Source of the DNA: Fibrobacter sp.
GTDB taxonomy: Bacteria > Fibrobacterota > Fibrobacteria > Fibrobacterales > Fibrobacteraceae
Assembly (NCBI GenBank): GCA_017642335.1
Contig: JAGCPF010000072.1
Coordinates: 1 to 33,287 of the forward strand
Reading direction: 5' to 3'
Length of the DNA: 33,287 nucleotides
Shown here: positions 16,165-22,813 of the stretch, piece after piece
Position numbering within the stretch: the stretch's first letter is position 1
Layout of the letters: every line of letters begins with the position of its first letter
The notes under the pieces: generated by a model
What the model was told of the DNA's origin: nothing
Database searches by the model: none
Seen by the model: the letters and a program-made list of their open reading frames with translations, nothing else
Program-made: the position numbers and the translations under genes

Positions 16165-16536
16165 TTGATACAGGTGTCTAGGACATACGGGCTAGTTCTG
16201 CTGCTTGTCTGTGCGATTTTCGCGTTGGACGTGTTCGTGCTGCCCGACGTGACTCCGGAACTCAAGTCCAGCGCCTCCGAGTTCTTCAACAACGAGTGCA
16301 AGGGGTGCCACCGGTGGGCGCGCAAGTTCGCCGCTCCGCCCATGCGCGACAACGTGCAGCAGTATTCCGGCGACCCCGCCGCGCTGGTCGAGTACCTGAA
16401 GCATCCGACGCCGAAGCATCCGGACGAATGGCCCGCGATGGAGATTACCCCGCTGACGGAGGAGCAGGCGAAGATGATGACCGCCTGGCTTCTGTACATC
16501 CTCAAGAACCCGGACGATCCGGGGAGGCCGAAATAG
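16165..16536 (+). CDS. Membrane-anchored monoheme cytochrome c
   Basis: The 123-residue product has an uncleaved hydrophobic N-terminal helix (about 8-27) and one heme site, C45-K-G-C-H49, followed by the usual R-W-A-R-K-F-A-A-P-P helix region. A later Met in P-A-M-E-I-T-P-L is a likely sixth heme ligand, and the last helix contains M-M-T-A-W-L-L-Y-I-L as in class I cytochromes. It should face the periplasm and pass single electrons. The start is TTG at 16165, with AGGGGGA five bases upstream; the next option, GTG at 16174, has poorer spacing. It is the first of five closely packed genes and resembles the monoheme subunit (ActE-like) of Alternative Complex III in role and position. The gap to the next gene is ten bases. 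Confidence 0.85.
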   Translation: MIQVSRTYGLVLLLVCAIFALDVFVLPDVTPELKSSASEFFNNECKGCHRWARKFAAPPMRDNVQQYSGDPAALVEYLKHPTPKHPDEWPAMEITPLTEEQAKMMTAWLLYILKNPDDPGRPK

Positions 16537-16546
16537 GGATGGCGCC

Positions 16547-17071
16547 ATGAAGTGGACTGTTGTTGCCCTCATTGCGCTGCTGTGCGCCTTTTTCCTCGCG
16601 GATCTGCTGATGAATCGCGTCGCGGAACCGACGCGTCGCGGTGACGGTACCGCCGTACCTTTTATGCACGCGATGCACGGGGATTCCATCGGGCTCTCGT
16701 GCAGCGCCTGCCATACGGGCGCCTATGCCGCTGCCAAGGCGTACTTGCCTTCGAAGGCGGAGTGCATGGACTGCCACCATTTGCCGCTTACCGAGGGCGC
16801 CGGTATCGAGGCGCTCGATTCGGCTTTGTCGAAGGCCCCGGAACATCCCTGGTCGAAGAAGTCCTCGTTGCCCGAACACGTGGTGTTCCACCACGGAGTC
16901 CACCATAGCGCCGGTGTGGCCTGCGCGGATTGCCACGGCACCGGCTACGCGAAGGACGTGTACGGGGGAGAAAGGTTTGACATGCGGACTTGCCTGGACT
17001 GTCACCGCGGAAAGACGTTCCGGGATAAGAATTTCAAGGCCGCGGTATATTGCGCGGCGTGTCATCGGTAG
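16547..17071 (+). CDS. Pentaheme cytochrome c, ActA/Qrc-like
   Basis: The 174-residue product has an N-terminal anchor helix (about 4-21) and five c-heme motifs: C52-S-A-C-H56, C73-M-D-C-H77, C126-A-D-C-H130, C149-L-D-C-H153 and C169-A-A-C-H173, the last one residue from the end. Extra histidines (H41, H44, and V-V-F-H-H-G-V-H-H) supply likely bis-His axial ligands. The fold should be of the cytochrome c7/c3 type. In known Alternative Complex III the ActA subunit is also a membrane-anchored pentaheme cytochrome, and the same gene order follows here. Its job would be to carry electrons from the iron-sulfur and quinol subunits to the periplasm, or the reverse. AGGGATGG precedes the start. Confidence 0.9.
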   Translation: MKWTVVALIALLCAFFLADLLMNRVAEPTRRGDGTAVPFMHAMHGDSIGLSCSACHTGAYAAAKAYLPSKAECMDCHHLPLTEGAGIEALDSALSKAPEHPWSKKSSLPEHVVFHHGVHHSAGVACADCHGTGYAKDVYGGERFDMRTCLDCHRGKTFRDKNFKAAVYCAACHR

Positions 17072-17082
17072 GGTTTATGGGT

Positions 17083-17952
17083 ATGGATCGGCGTGAATTT
17101 ATCAAGTGGTGTTCCTTGCTGGCCGTGGGCTCGATGCTCGGCGGCTGCCGCAAGCTGCCTTTCGTGGGCGATGCCGCGAAGAAGGACCTGCCCTCGTTCA
17201 AGATGTTCGAGGCCGAGGTCCGGCGCGCCATGTCGATGCCTTCGCACAGGATGGAGTTGGTGCGCGTCTCGATGCCCGGCCGGCTCAATCGGCCCGGCGC
17301 TTCCGACGAGAACCGATTTGGCATGGCCATCGATCTTGATGCGTGCGATGGTTGCGGCAAGTGTATTTTGGCTTGCATCCAGGAAAACAATATCCCCCTG
17401 GTGACCGAAGACGAGGCCGCGAAGGGGAGGTTCATGCACTGGATAGAGATGCGCGGCGGAGTGCCGTTCATGTGTGCCCATTGCGGAAACGCCCCTTGCG
17501 AAAGGGCTTGCCCGACGGGGGCGGCGAACCATACGCCCGACGGCCTGAGTGCCATGATGTACAAGCGTTGTACCGGGAGCCGCTATTGCGGTGCGAACTG
17601 CCCGGAACACGCACGCAAGTTCAATTTCAACGATGCGGTGCAGCAGGGCCTTTCGCTAAAGTTCAACGACAAGGTGCCTGTGCGCAGCAAGGGCGTCATG
17701 GAAAAATGCTCGCTCTGCCTGCACAGGCTGCAGGACGACCGCCTCGCAGTCAAGGCGGCTGGCGGTGTCTGGCGTGGTCGTGGCGTGAATACGGCTTGTG
17801 CCGAGGCCTGCCCCAAGAAAGCCATCGTATTCGGCAACTGGCTCGATCCGGATTCCCTGCTCGTGAAGGTGGCGCGTCGTCGCGACTTGTACGCTCCGGT
17901 CGGCCTCGCAGGCCTCGATCCCTCGATTGTCTACATGATGGGGGGTAAGTAG
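17083..17952 (+). CDS. Tat-type lipoprotein with four [4Fe-4S] cluster motifs (NrfC/PsrB-like)
   Basis: The protein (289 residues from this start) is the electron-transfer subunit of the complex. It begins M-D-R-R-E-F-I-K, a twin-arginine motif, then a hydrophobic stretch and a lipobox L-G-G-C, so it is probably exported folded and lipid-anchored on the periplasmic side. Four cysteine clusters follow in the order of the NrfC/PsrB/HybA family: C-D-G-C-G-K-C-x3-C, C-A-H-C-x4-C-x3-C-P, C-T-G-S-R-Y-C-x3-C-P, and C-S-L-C paired with a late C-x3-C-P-K-K-A-I. In Alternative Complex III this unit is fused to a molybdopterin-like domain; here it stands alone. TAGGG is nine bases before the ATG at 17083; ATG 17077 is also possible. 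Its stop shares one base with the next gene. Confidence 0.9.
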   Translation: MDRREFIKWCSLLAVGSMLGGCRKLPFVGDAAKKDLPSFKMFEAEVRRAMSMPSHRMELVRVSMPGRLNRPGASDENRFGMAIDLDACDGCGKCILACIQENNIPLVTEDEAAKGRFMHWIEMRGGVPFMCAHCGNAPCERACPTGAANHTPDGLSAMMYKRCTGSRYCGANCPEHARKFNFNDAVQQGLSLKFNDKVPVRSKGVMEKCSLCLHRLQDDRLAVKAAGGVWRGRGVNTACAEACPKKAIVFGNWLDPDSLLVKVARRRDLYAPVGLAGLDPSIVYMMGGK

Positions 17953-19715
17953 TGGTCCGCATCCTCTTCATCGTGTTCCTTTGCCTGCTTGCCCCGGGGC
18001 TTGCGTCCATGGGGTATTCGCTGTGGCAGGGGCCTGCGGCATGGTCCGTGGACACGGGCGTGTTCTGGGGGTTGCCCATAAGCCTGTTCGTGTTCTGGAT
18101 TGGCCTTGCCCACGCGGGAACGCTGATTTCGGCGATTTTCCTCGTTCTCGATGTCAAGATGGAACGCCGCACATCTATCCTCGCCGAACTTGCGACGCTG
18201 TGCGCGCTGGTCGTGGCAGCCATTTTTCCGTTGATGCACCTCGGCGTCATCGAGAATTTCTACATGGTCGCCCCGTACATGGATTCCCGGGGAAGCATGG
18301 CCAACGTGTGCTCCCCGCTGGTATGGGATTTCTGCTGCATATTGGCCTACGGATTCCTGTCCGTCGTTTACCTTATCGTCCACATGCTCTCGGAAAAGTC
18401 GGCCGTGGCGGCCTCGATCCACCGGCCCCTGGCCTGGCTCCTTTTCCCGATGGTCCTTTGGGTGCATACCGTCGTGAGTCTCGATTTCGCGGCGACGTTT
18501 GTCCCGGCGTGGCGCGGTGCGTTTTTCCCCATTTACTTTATCGTGGGTGCGGTGTTCTCGGGGCTTGCGATGGTGAACATCATGCTCTGCGGCGAGGGCT
18601 ACCGGATGCGCCAGCTGGAAAAGCTCATGCTGGTGGGCTCGTGGTTCCTGGGCGCTTTCCTGTTGTGGGACTGGGCGCTCAAGGGCGACTTGAATGTCGT
18701 CGTGCTTATTTTCGCCGTTTTGCTTCCGCAGTTCTGGTTTGTCTCCGCCGTCCGCGAATCGACCTTGGGCCGTGTCCTGGTGGCGTCTTCCGTCCTTGTC
18801 GGCATGCTTCTCGAGCGCGTTTTTCTCGTTTTCCCGACGGGCGGCTCGGGAATCGGCTGGGTCGACCTGGGCCTGATTTGTTTCGGTTTCGGACTGTTCG
18901 GTGTGATTTTCCTCGTTGCGCGCCTCAAGCTTTCTCGCCTGATCGAGGGCGAGGAGGTGCTGATGGGTGAGGTGGAGGAATCCGCGCCGAAACGCCCCGC
19001 GACGGTCAAGTTCGCCTATTTCCCTCCGCTGACGACTCCCGAGTTCAGGGCGCTCCGGTTCCCGCTCCTGTTGGGGATTCTCTCGTGCGTTTTGTTCCTT
19101 GTCTGGGTCGTCGGATGCCTCGAAGAGAACGGTATCGCCTTCTCGGATGTCAACCTGATTCCGCTAACATGCCCTATTGTCACGGCCGTGGCTGGTTTCG
19201 TGCTTTGTTTGCGCCCGCTCGTCTTCCATATTGGCAAGATTGGCGGCATCGTGATGGTTGCGTTGGCTGTTCTCTTGGGTGTCTTGGCCGGAATGGTTTA
19301 TGGTGGCGTGATGTCGGTCCCGTCGGGCTCGGTGGTCAGCAGCACGGGGGACATGTTCGACGTCAATGCCTTGCCGGATTCTACATCCTCGTTGGATTCC
19401 GTGGCCGTAATCCGCACGAAGGCCGTATTCGAGGCGCGCTGTGCCGGGTGCCATGGCGCCGATGGCCGCCTGAACGAAAAGTTTGTCCGTGAATACTACC
19501 CGGTCCCGCAGGATTTGGACTTGGCCCGGATGGATGCCCTCGGGGAAGACTCCCTGGTAAACGTTGTCCTGAATGGCAGAACGAACATGAATCCCTATGC
19601 GGGGCGTATCAGCCCGCAGATGGCACGCGGACTGGTCCGCTACATGCGCTTGCTTGCAGAAAGTGCCCGCGCTGATGGTGTCCGCGCGAAGGCCGGCGAA
19701 GGAGGTGGCGAATGA
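17952..19715 (+). CDS. NrfD-like quinol subunit fused to extra helices and a cytochrome c domain
   Basis: The first 330 or so residues hold about ten membrane helices and match the NrfD/PsrC/ActC family, the integral subunit that binds menaquinol and passes electrons to the partner iron-sulfur protein. A charged loop (about 330-355) leads to three further helices (about 362-440), and then to a periplasmic region with one heme site C497-A-G-C-H501 and a likely axial Met546 in T-N-M-N-P-Y. The cytochrome domain is class I type, with a Gly-rich disordered tail. I see no stop or frameshift between the parts, so the fusion looks real. The start is GTG at 17952, overlapping the upstream stop by one base, and the next gene overlaps the end by four. 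The fusion would bring a quinol site and an electron exit together in one chain. Confidence 0.88.
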   Translation: MVRILFIVFLCLLAPGLASMGYSLWQGPAAWSVDTGVFWGLPISLFVFWIGLAHAGTLISAIFLVLDVKMERRTSILAELATLCALVVAAIFPLMHLGVIENFYMVAPYMDSRGSMANVCSPLVWDFCCILAYGFLSVVYLIVHMLSEKSAVAASIHRPLAWLLFPMVLWVHTVVSLDFAATFVPAWRGAFFPIYFIVGAVFSGLAMVNIMLCGEGYRMRQLEKLMLVGSWFLGAFLLWDWALKGDLNVVVLIFAVLLPQFWFVSAVRESTLGRVLVASSVLVGMLLERVFLVFPTGGSGIGWVDLGLICFGFGLFGVIFLVARLKLSRLIEGEEVLMGEVEESAPKRPATVKFAYFPPLTTPEFRALRFPLLLGILSCVLFLVWVVGCLEENGIAFSDVNLIPLTCPIVTAVAGFVLCLRPLVFHIGKIGGIVMVALAVLLGVLAGMVYGGVMSVPSGSVVSSTGDMFDVNALPDSTSSLDSVAVIRTKAVFEARCAGCHGADGRLNEKFVREYYPVPQDLDLARMDALGEDSLVNVVLNGRTNMNPYAGRISPQMARGLVRYMRLLAESARADGVRAKAGEGGGE

Positions 19716-20158
19716 CTCCGCTGATGTCCTCGCTCGCTTGCGTGATGGCCCTGGCCCAGGCGTTCTTCCTGTGGCGCGGTAAAATCCGCCTCCTCAAGGA
19801 AGGCTTGCTGCTGTTTGGCTTCTTTGTTATCTCTTGCGTGTTCACGTTGCTTGTGGGTTCACCGAACGACCCGCAACTCGAACATTACCCGCTGCAGATG
19901 CTCGCGCTTTGCCTGTGCTTCTCGACCACGTCTTTGCCGCGCTATCGTAGGCGCTACCTCGTGATGGCGCAGGCGCTCTGGTTCTGGGTTGTTTTGTTCG
20001 GCGGCATATCGCTTGCCTACCGGGGCATAGAATTCCCCTGGGCCCGTGCGCTCGCCATATTGGCGCTGTGCTGCAGCAGTACGTTGCTATCCAGGATTTC
20101 GAAGGAAATGGAATTCTGCCTGATGGTGTTCTGGATCGCTATCTGGATTTTGTTCTAA
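19712..20158 (+). CDS. Small five-helix membrane protein of the cytochrome operon
   Basis: No family is recognised. The 148-residue product is almost wholly hydrophobic, with about five membrane helices separated by short basic loops (W-R-G-K-I-R, R-Y-R-R-R-Y) that suggest the inside-positive orientation. There are no heme or metal motifs. The start ATG overlaps the stop of the NrfD-cytochrome gene in an ATGA junction, so it is coupled to that complex and may be an assembly factor or a small extra subunit. It ends one base before the convergent stop of the YciO-like gene, leaving no room for a terminator between the two. Confidence 0.75.
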   Translation: MTPLMSSLACVMALAQAFFLWRGKIRLLKEGLLLFGFFVISCVFTLLVGSPNDPQLEHYPLQMLALCLCFSTTSLPRYRRRYLVMAQALWFWVVLFGGISLAYRGIEFPWARALAILALCCSSTLLSRISKEMEFCLMVFWIAIWILF

Positions 20159-20752
20159 TTATGGATCCAGCAGTTCTCCGCGGATGACTTCGATGTCGCC
20201 GTTGACGAGGCTTACGATATTCGTCGGATTGATTTCGATGTTGCCACAGTCCACCATCATGTCGACGGAATGCTGGAACGTTTTCCAGAGTTCGTCCACT
20301 TCGTAGATGTCTTCCTCGCTCAGCTTTGCCGCCGTGCTAAGTATGGGCTTGTCGAAGTGCTGGAACAGTTCCTTGAAGAATGGATGCGTGGGCATACGGA
20401 TGCCGATTTCGGGGCGCTTGACGTCGAGCCGCCTTGCGATGTGGGGTGCTGCGGGCAAGATGAACGTGTACGGGCCCGGGACGCGGGGCTTCATGATGTT
20501 GAACGCGAAGTTGTCGATACGGGCGTAGTCCGTCGCTGCACGGATGTCGGGGACGATGAGCGCCATGAAGAACTTCTTCATCGGCTTCTTGAGGGCGTAA
20601 AGCTTGTGGATGGCCTTCGGGGATTCCGCGCTGCACCCAATGGCGTAGCCAGACTCGGTCGGGTAGAGGACAAGGGCATCGTCTTCGAGCGCTGCTGCGG
20701 CAAGCTTGACGATGCGGGCTTGCGGGTTGTCTGGATGTACTTCAAATCGCAT
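20159..20752 (-). CDS. YciO/Sua5/YrdC family protein
   Basis: The fold binds nucleotide and RNA; in Sua5/TsaC it makes threonylcarbamoyl-AMP for the t6A modification of tRNAs, while the role of the YciO branch is less certain. The 197-residue protein carries the core: Y-P-T-E-S-G-Y-A-I-G-C near residues 30-40, K-K-P-M-K-K, the P-G-P-Y-T-F-I-L-P-A segment and an I-G-I-R-M-P-T-H loop. The first is normally Y-P-T-D-T-x-Y-G in Sua5; the E-S variant and the short length without a Sua5 domain point to YciO. The end reads I-V-S-L-V-N-G-D-I-E-V-I-R-G. It is 45 bases behind yraN on the same strand, with the palindrome AACCCTAGGGTT and T-rich sequence between them, a possible weak terminator. Confidence 0.85.
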   Translation of the reverse strand: MRFEVHPDNPQARIVKLAAAALEDDALVLYPTESGYAIGCSAESPKAIHKLYALKKPMKKFFMALIVPDIRAATDYARIDNFAFNIMKPRVPGPYTFILPAAPHIARRLDVKRPEIGIRMPTHPFFKELFQHFDKPILSTAAKLSEEDIYEVDELWKTFQHSVDMMVDCGNIEINPTNIVSLVNGDIEVIRGELLDP

Positions 20753-20797
20753 GCCGGAAATGTAGCAAAAAGATGGTAAAAACCCTAGGGTTCGCCA

Positions 20798-21226
20798 CTA
20801 GCACCTCGGGATGACCTGTGAGCATTCGAATGCGTTCTTGATGTGGTTGAACTGCAGCGGACGATGGTAGGCTCGCATGCTCATGACGTCGAATCGGCAG
20901 GGCTGATCGAATCCTTTGGGTGCCAGGTCCTTCTGCGTGTACAAAAAGTGGCATGCCGTCTGCCAAATCTTGTATTGCTTCTTGCCGTTCACTCGCGCTG
21001 CGGGGTTCCCTTGCTGGTTGTTCCAGACGGATTTCACCTCCACGAAGACGATGGTATCCCCGTCGCGGGCGACGATGTCGAGTTCTCCGCCGCGGTAGGC
21101 GTAGTTGCGGGCGAGGATTTCGTATCCATCTCGTTTCAGGTGTTCCGCCGCGAGTCTCTCGATGTAGCTGCCCTTGGGCTTGTTTTGCTGCTTGGCGTTG
21201 TGCGCGCCTGTATCTGTACTTTTCAT
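20798..21226 (-). CDS. yraN: UPF0102 family protein YraN (nuclease-like fold)
   Basis: YraN-like proteins have a restriction-endonuclease-like fold. The 142-residue product shows the family order: a helical A-E-x-x-L-K-R-D-G-Y-E-I-L, then N-Y-A-Y-R-G-G-E-L-D-I-V-A-R-D-G-D-T-I-V-F-V-E-V-K, where the E-L-D and E-V-K residues are the expected metal-binding set, and the R-F-D-V segment near the end. The biological substrate is unknown; a role in DNA processing is often assumed. AAGGAGA sits eight bases before the ATG. It follows the kinase gene but is separated from it by a strong hairpin terminator, so some or all of its expression may need its own promoter. Confidence 0.9.
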   Translation of the reverse strand: MKSTDTGAHNAKQQNKPKGSYIERLAAEHLKRDGYEILARNYAYRGGELDIVARDGDTIVFVEVKSVWNNQQGNPAARVNGKKQYKIWQTACHFLYTQKDLAPKGFDQPCRFDVMSMRAYHRPLQFNHIKNAFECSQVIPRC

Positions 21227-21234
21227 GCCGTCTC

Positions 21235-21272
21235 CTTAAAAAGAAAGGAACGTGCGGGTATCGCACGTTCCT
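21235..21272 (-). terminator. Rho-independent terminator after the kinase gene
   Basis: An 11-bp perfect stem (AGGAACGTGCG at 21246-21256 with its complement at 21262-21272) around a 5-base loop is followed on the minus strand by CTTTCTTTTT. The T-run ends only about ten bases before the yraN start, next to its Shine-Dalgarno, so read-through or attenuation could set yraN levels. Confidence 0.85.
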
Positions 21273-21287
21273 CAATAAGATTGTCGT

Positions 21288-21302
21288 GGGCGCTTTGCGC
21301 CC
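21288..21302 (-). other. Small GC hairpin just after the kinase stop codon
   Basis: GGGCGC and GCGCCC form a perfect 6-bp stem around three bases, eight bases past the kinase TAG and upstream of the main terminator. No T-run follows directly; it may stabilise the mRNA 3' end. Confidence 0.5.
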
Positions 21303-21310
21303 GGTTTAGC

Positions 21311-22813
21311 CTACAGTTCCATTCCGAACAGGCGGATTTCCGAGATGGCGAAGTCGTCGCTTTCCGCTTCGTAAACGTCGTCGAGGTAAATCCTGATTTC
21401 GCTTGTCTCGAGCGCCTGGATGTTCGGGTACTGCACTCCCTTGATGTTTTCCAGCTTGATTTTCTGCTTGAACCCATTCTTGGTCTCGATGGTGAGCGTC
21501 TTCGGCTTCTTGAAGATGCGGAAACGGTCGCCATAGGAATCGTCGATGGATTTCTGGTATCCGGTCGCGATGCCGATATGGGTGACGAACACGGGACTGT
21601 CGAAGAATAGCGTGAGAATCGGGTTTTGGGGCTTCTGCGGCATGGTGTAGAGCCATGCGGTGCGCAGGTCACCGTCTTCCAGGTTCGAAAGCGGGTAGCC
21701 CTTGGTTTCGTCGCCTTCCATGCTAGTTTGCTCGAAGTTACCGAGGGCATCGGACCATTCGAGTTGCTGCATCATGTTGCTCGGCCTGTGCGTGTACATG
21801 AGCAGCACAAGGAGAATGATGATGAGCGGGAACAGCGAAAGCGCGATTGCGGTAAGCTTGAGGCGGATCTTGTTCGCCTGCGATGGGAAACGCGTGGCCG
21901 CATTGGCGAATGAATGTTTGCCGATGCGCAGGAGCGAATGTTTTTTCGGGAAGGCTGCTGCGGTGGTATCCTTCTGGGGGAATACCTGGTCGCAGGCGTC
22001 AAGGAATTCCTGCATGTCGTGGAAGCGTTCGTTGAGCTTCTTCTTGAGGCACTTGAGGATGAGTTCGGCAAGTCCCTGAGGCATGTCCGGCCTGAACTGC
22101 CTCGGGTCAGGGGGCAGTTCCTGTACGTGCTTGAGCGCAATTTCGATGGGGCGGTTCCCGTTGAAGGGCAACTTGCCGCATGTCATTTCGTACAAGATAA
22201 CACCCATGCTGTAGATGTCGGACTGGATGGTGACTTCGTCGCCGTGGCACTGCTCCGGGCTCATGTACTCTGGCGTACCCATCGTCATGCCCGTCTTGGT
22301 GAGGTGCTCCTTTTCCATCTCCTGGATGTACGAGATGCCGAAATCCATGATATACACGCGGTTGTCGTGCGTAATCATGATGTTCGAGGGTTTCACGTCA
22401 CGGTGGATGATGTTCTTTGAGTGCGCGTATAGAAGGCCTCTTGCAATCTGCTTGATGATGATTTCGATGGCTTCGAACGGGAGCTTGCTCTGCTTGTCGA
22501 GAATGTCGGCCAGCGAGATGCCCTTGACGTAGGTCATCGCGATGAACAGCTGTCCGTTCTGTTCCCCGAAATCGAACACGTGGACAACGTTCTGGTGGTC
22601 CATCTCCTTCATCGCCTGGGCTTCTAGGTAGAAACGCTGGATGGCTTCGTTGTCGGAGGACTTGTCCAAAACCTTGAGCGCGACTTCGCGTTTCAACTTT
22701 TTGTCGAGCGCCTTGTAGACGCAGCCCATGCCGCCCTTGCCGAGCGTGTCGAGGATATCGTAGTTCTCATTAAAAGGGCGGGGTGCTTTTCCGTCCTGTA
22801 CAGGTGCTTTCAT
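21311..22813 (-). CDS. Membrane Ser/Thr protein kinase with extracytoplasmic glycan-binding-like domain
   Basis: The N-terminal 270 residues are a complete Hanks-type kinase: G25-K-G-G-M-G-C-V glycine loop, K47 in V-A-L-K, H137-R-D139-V-K-P-S-N catalytic loop, D157-F-G, and M-G-T-P-E-Y-M-S-P-E in the activation segment. A basic linker precedes one membrane helix at about 322-342. The outer part (about 355-500) reads L-E-D-G-D-L-R-T-A-W, then G-I-A-T-G-Y-Q-K-S, and D-V-Y-E-A-E-S-D-D-F-A-I-S-E-I near the end, the pattern of the discoidin-like NADase-type glycan-binding domain. It is thus probably a sensor of a wall or surface ligand. The ATG overlaps the stop of the FHA-ABC gene by four bases, and the FHA domain is a natural reader of its phospho-threonine output. 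Confidence 0.92.
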   Translation of the reverse strand: MKAPVQDGKAPRPFNENYDILDTLGKGGMGCVYKALDKKLKREVALKVLDKSSDNEAIQRFYLEAQAMKEMDHQNVVHVFDFGEQNGQLFIAMTYVKGISLADILDKQSKLPFEAIEIIIKQIARGLLYAHSKNIIHRDVKPSNIMITHDNRVYIMDFGISYIQEMEKEHLTKTGMTMGTPEYMSPEQCHGDEVTIQSDIYSMGVILYEMTCGKLPFNGNRPIEIALKHVQELPPDPRQFRPDMPQGLAELILKCLKKKLNERFHDMQEFLDACDQVFPQKDTTAAAFPKKHSLLRIGKHSFANAATRFPSQANKIRLKLTAIALSLFPLIIILLVLLMYTHRPSNMMQQLEWSDALGNFEQTSMEGDETKGYPLSNLEDGDLRTAWLYTMPQKPQNPILTLFFDSPVFVTHIGIATGYQKSIDDSYGDRFRIFKKPKTLTIETKNGFKQKIKLENIKGVQYPNIQALETSEIRIYLDDVYEAESDDFAISEIRLFGMEL

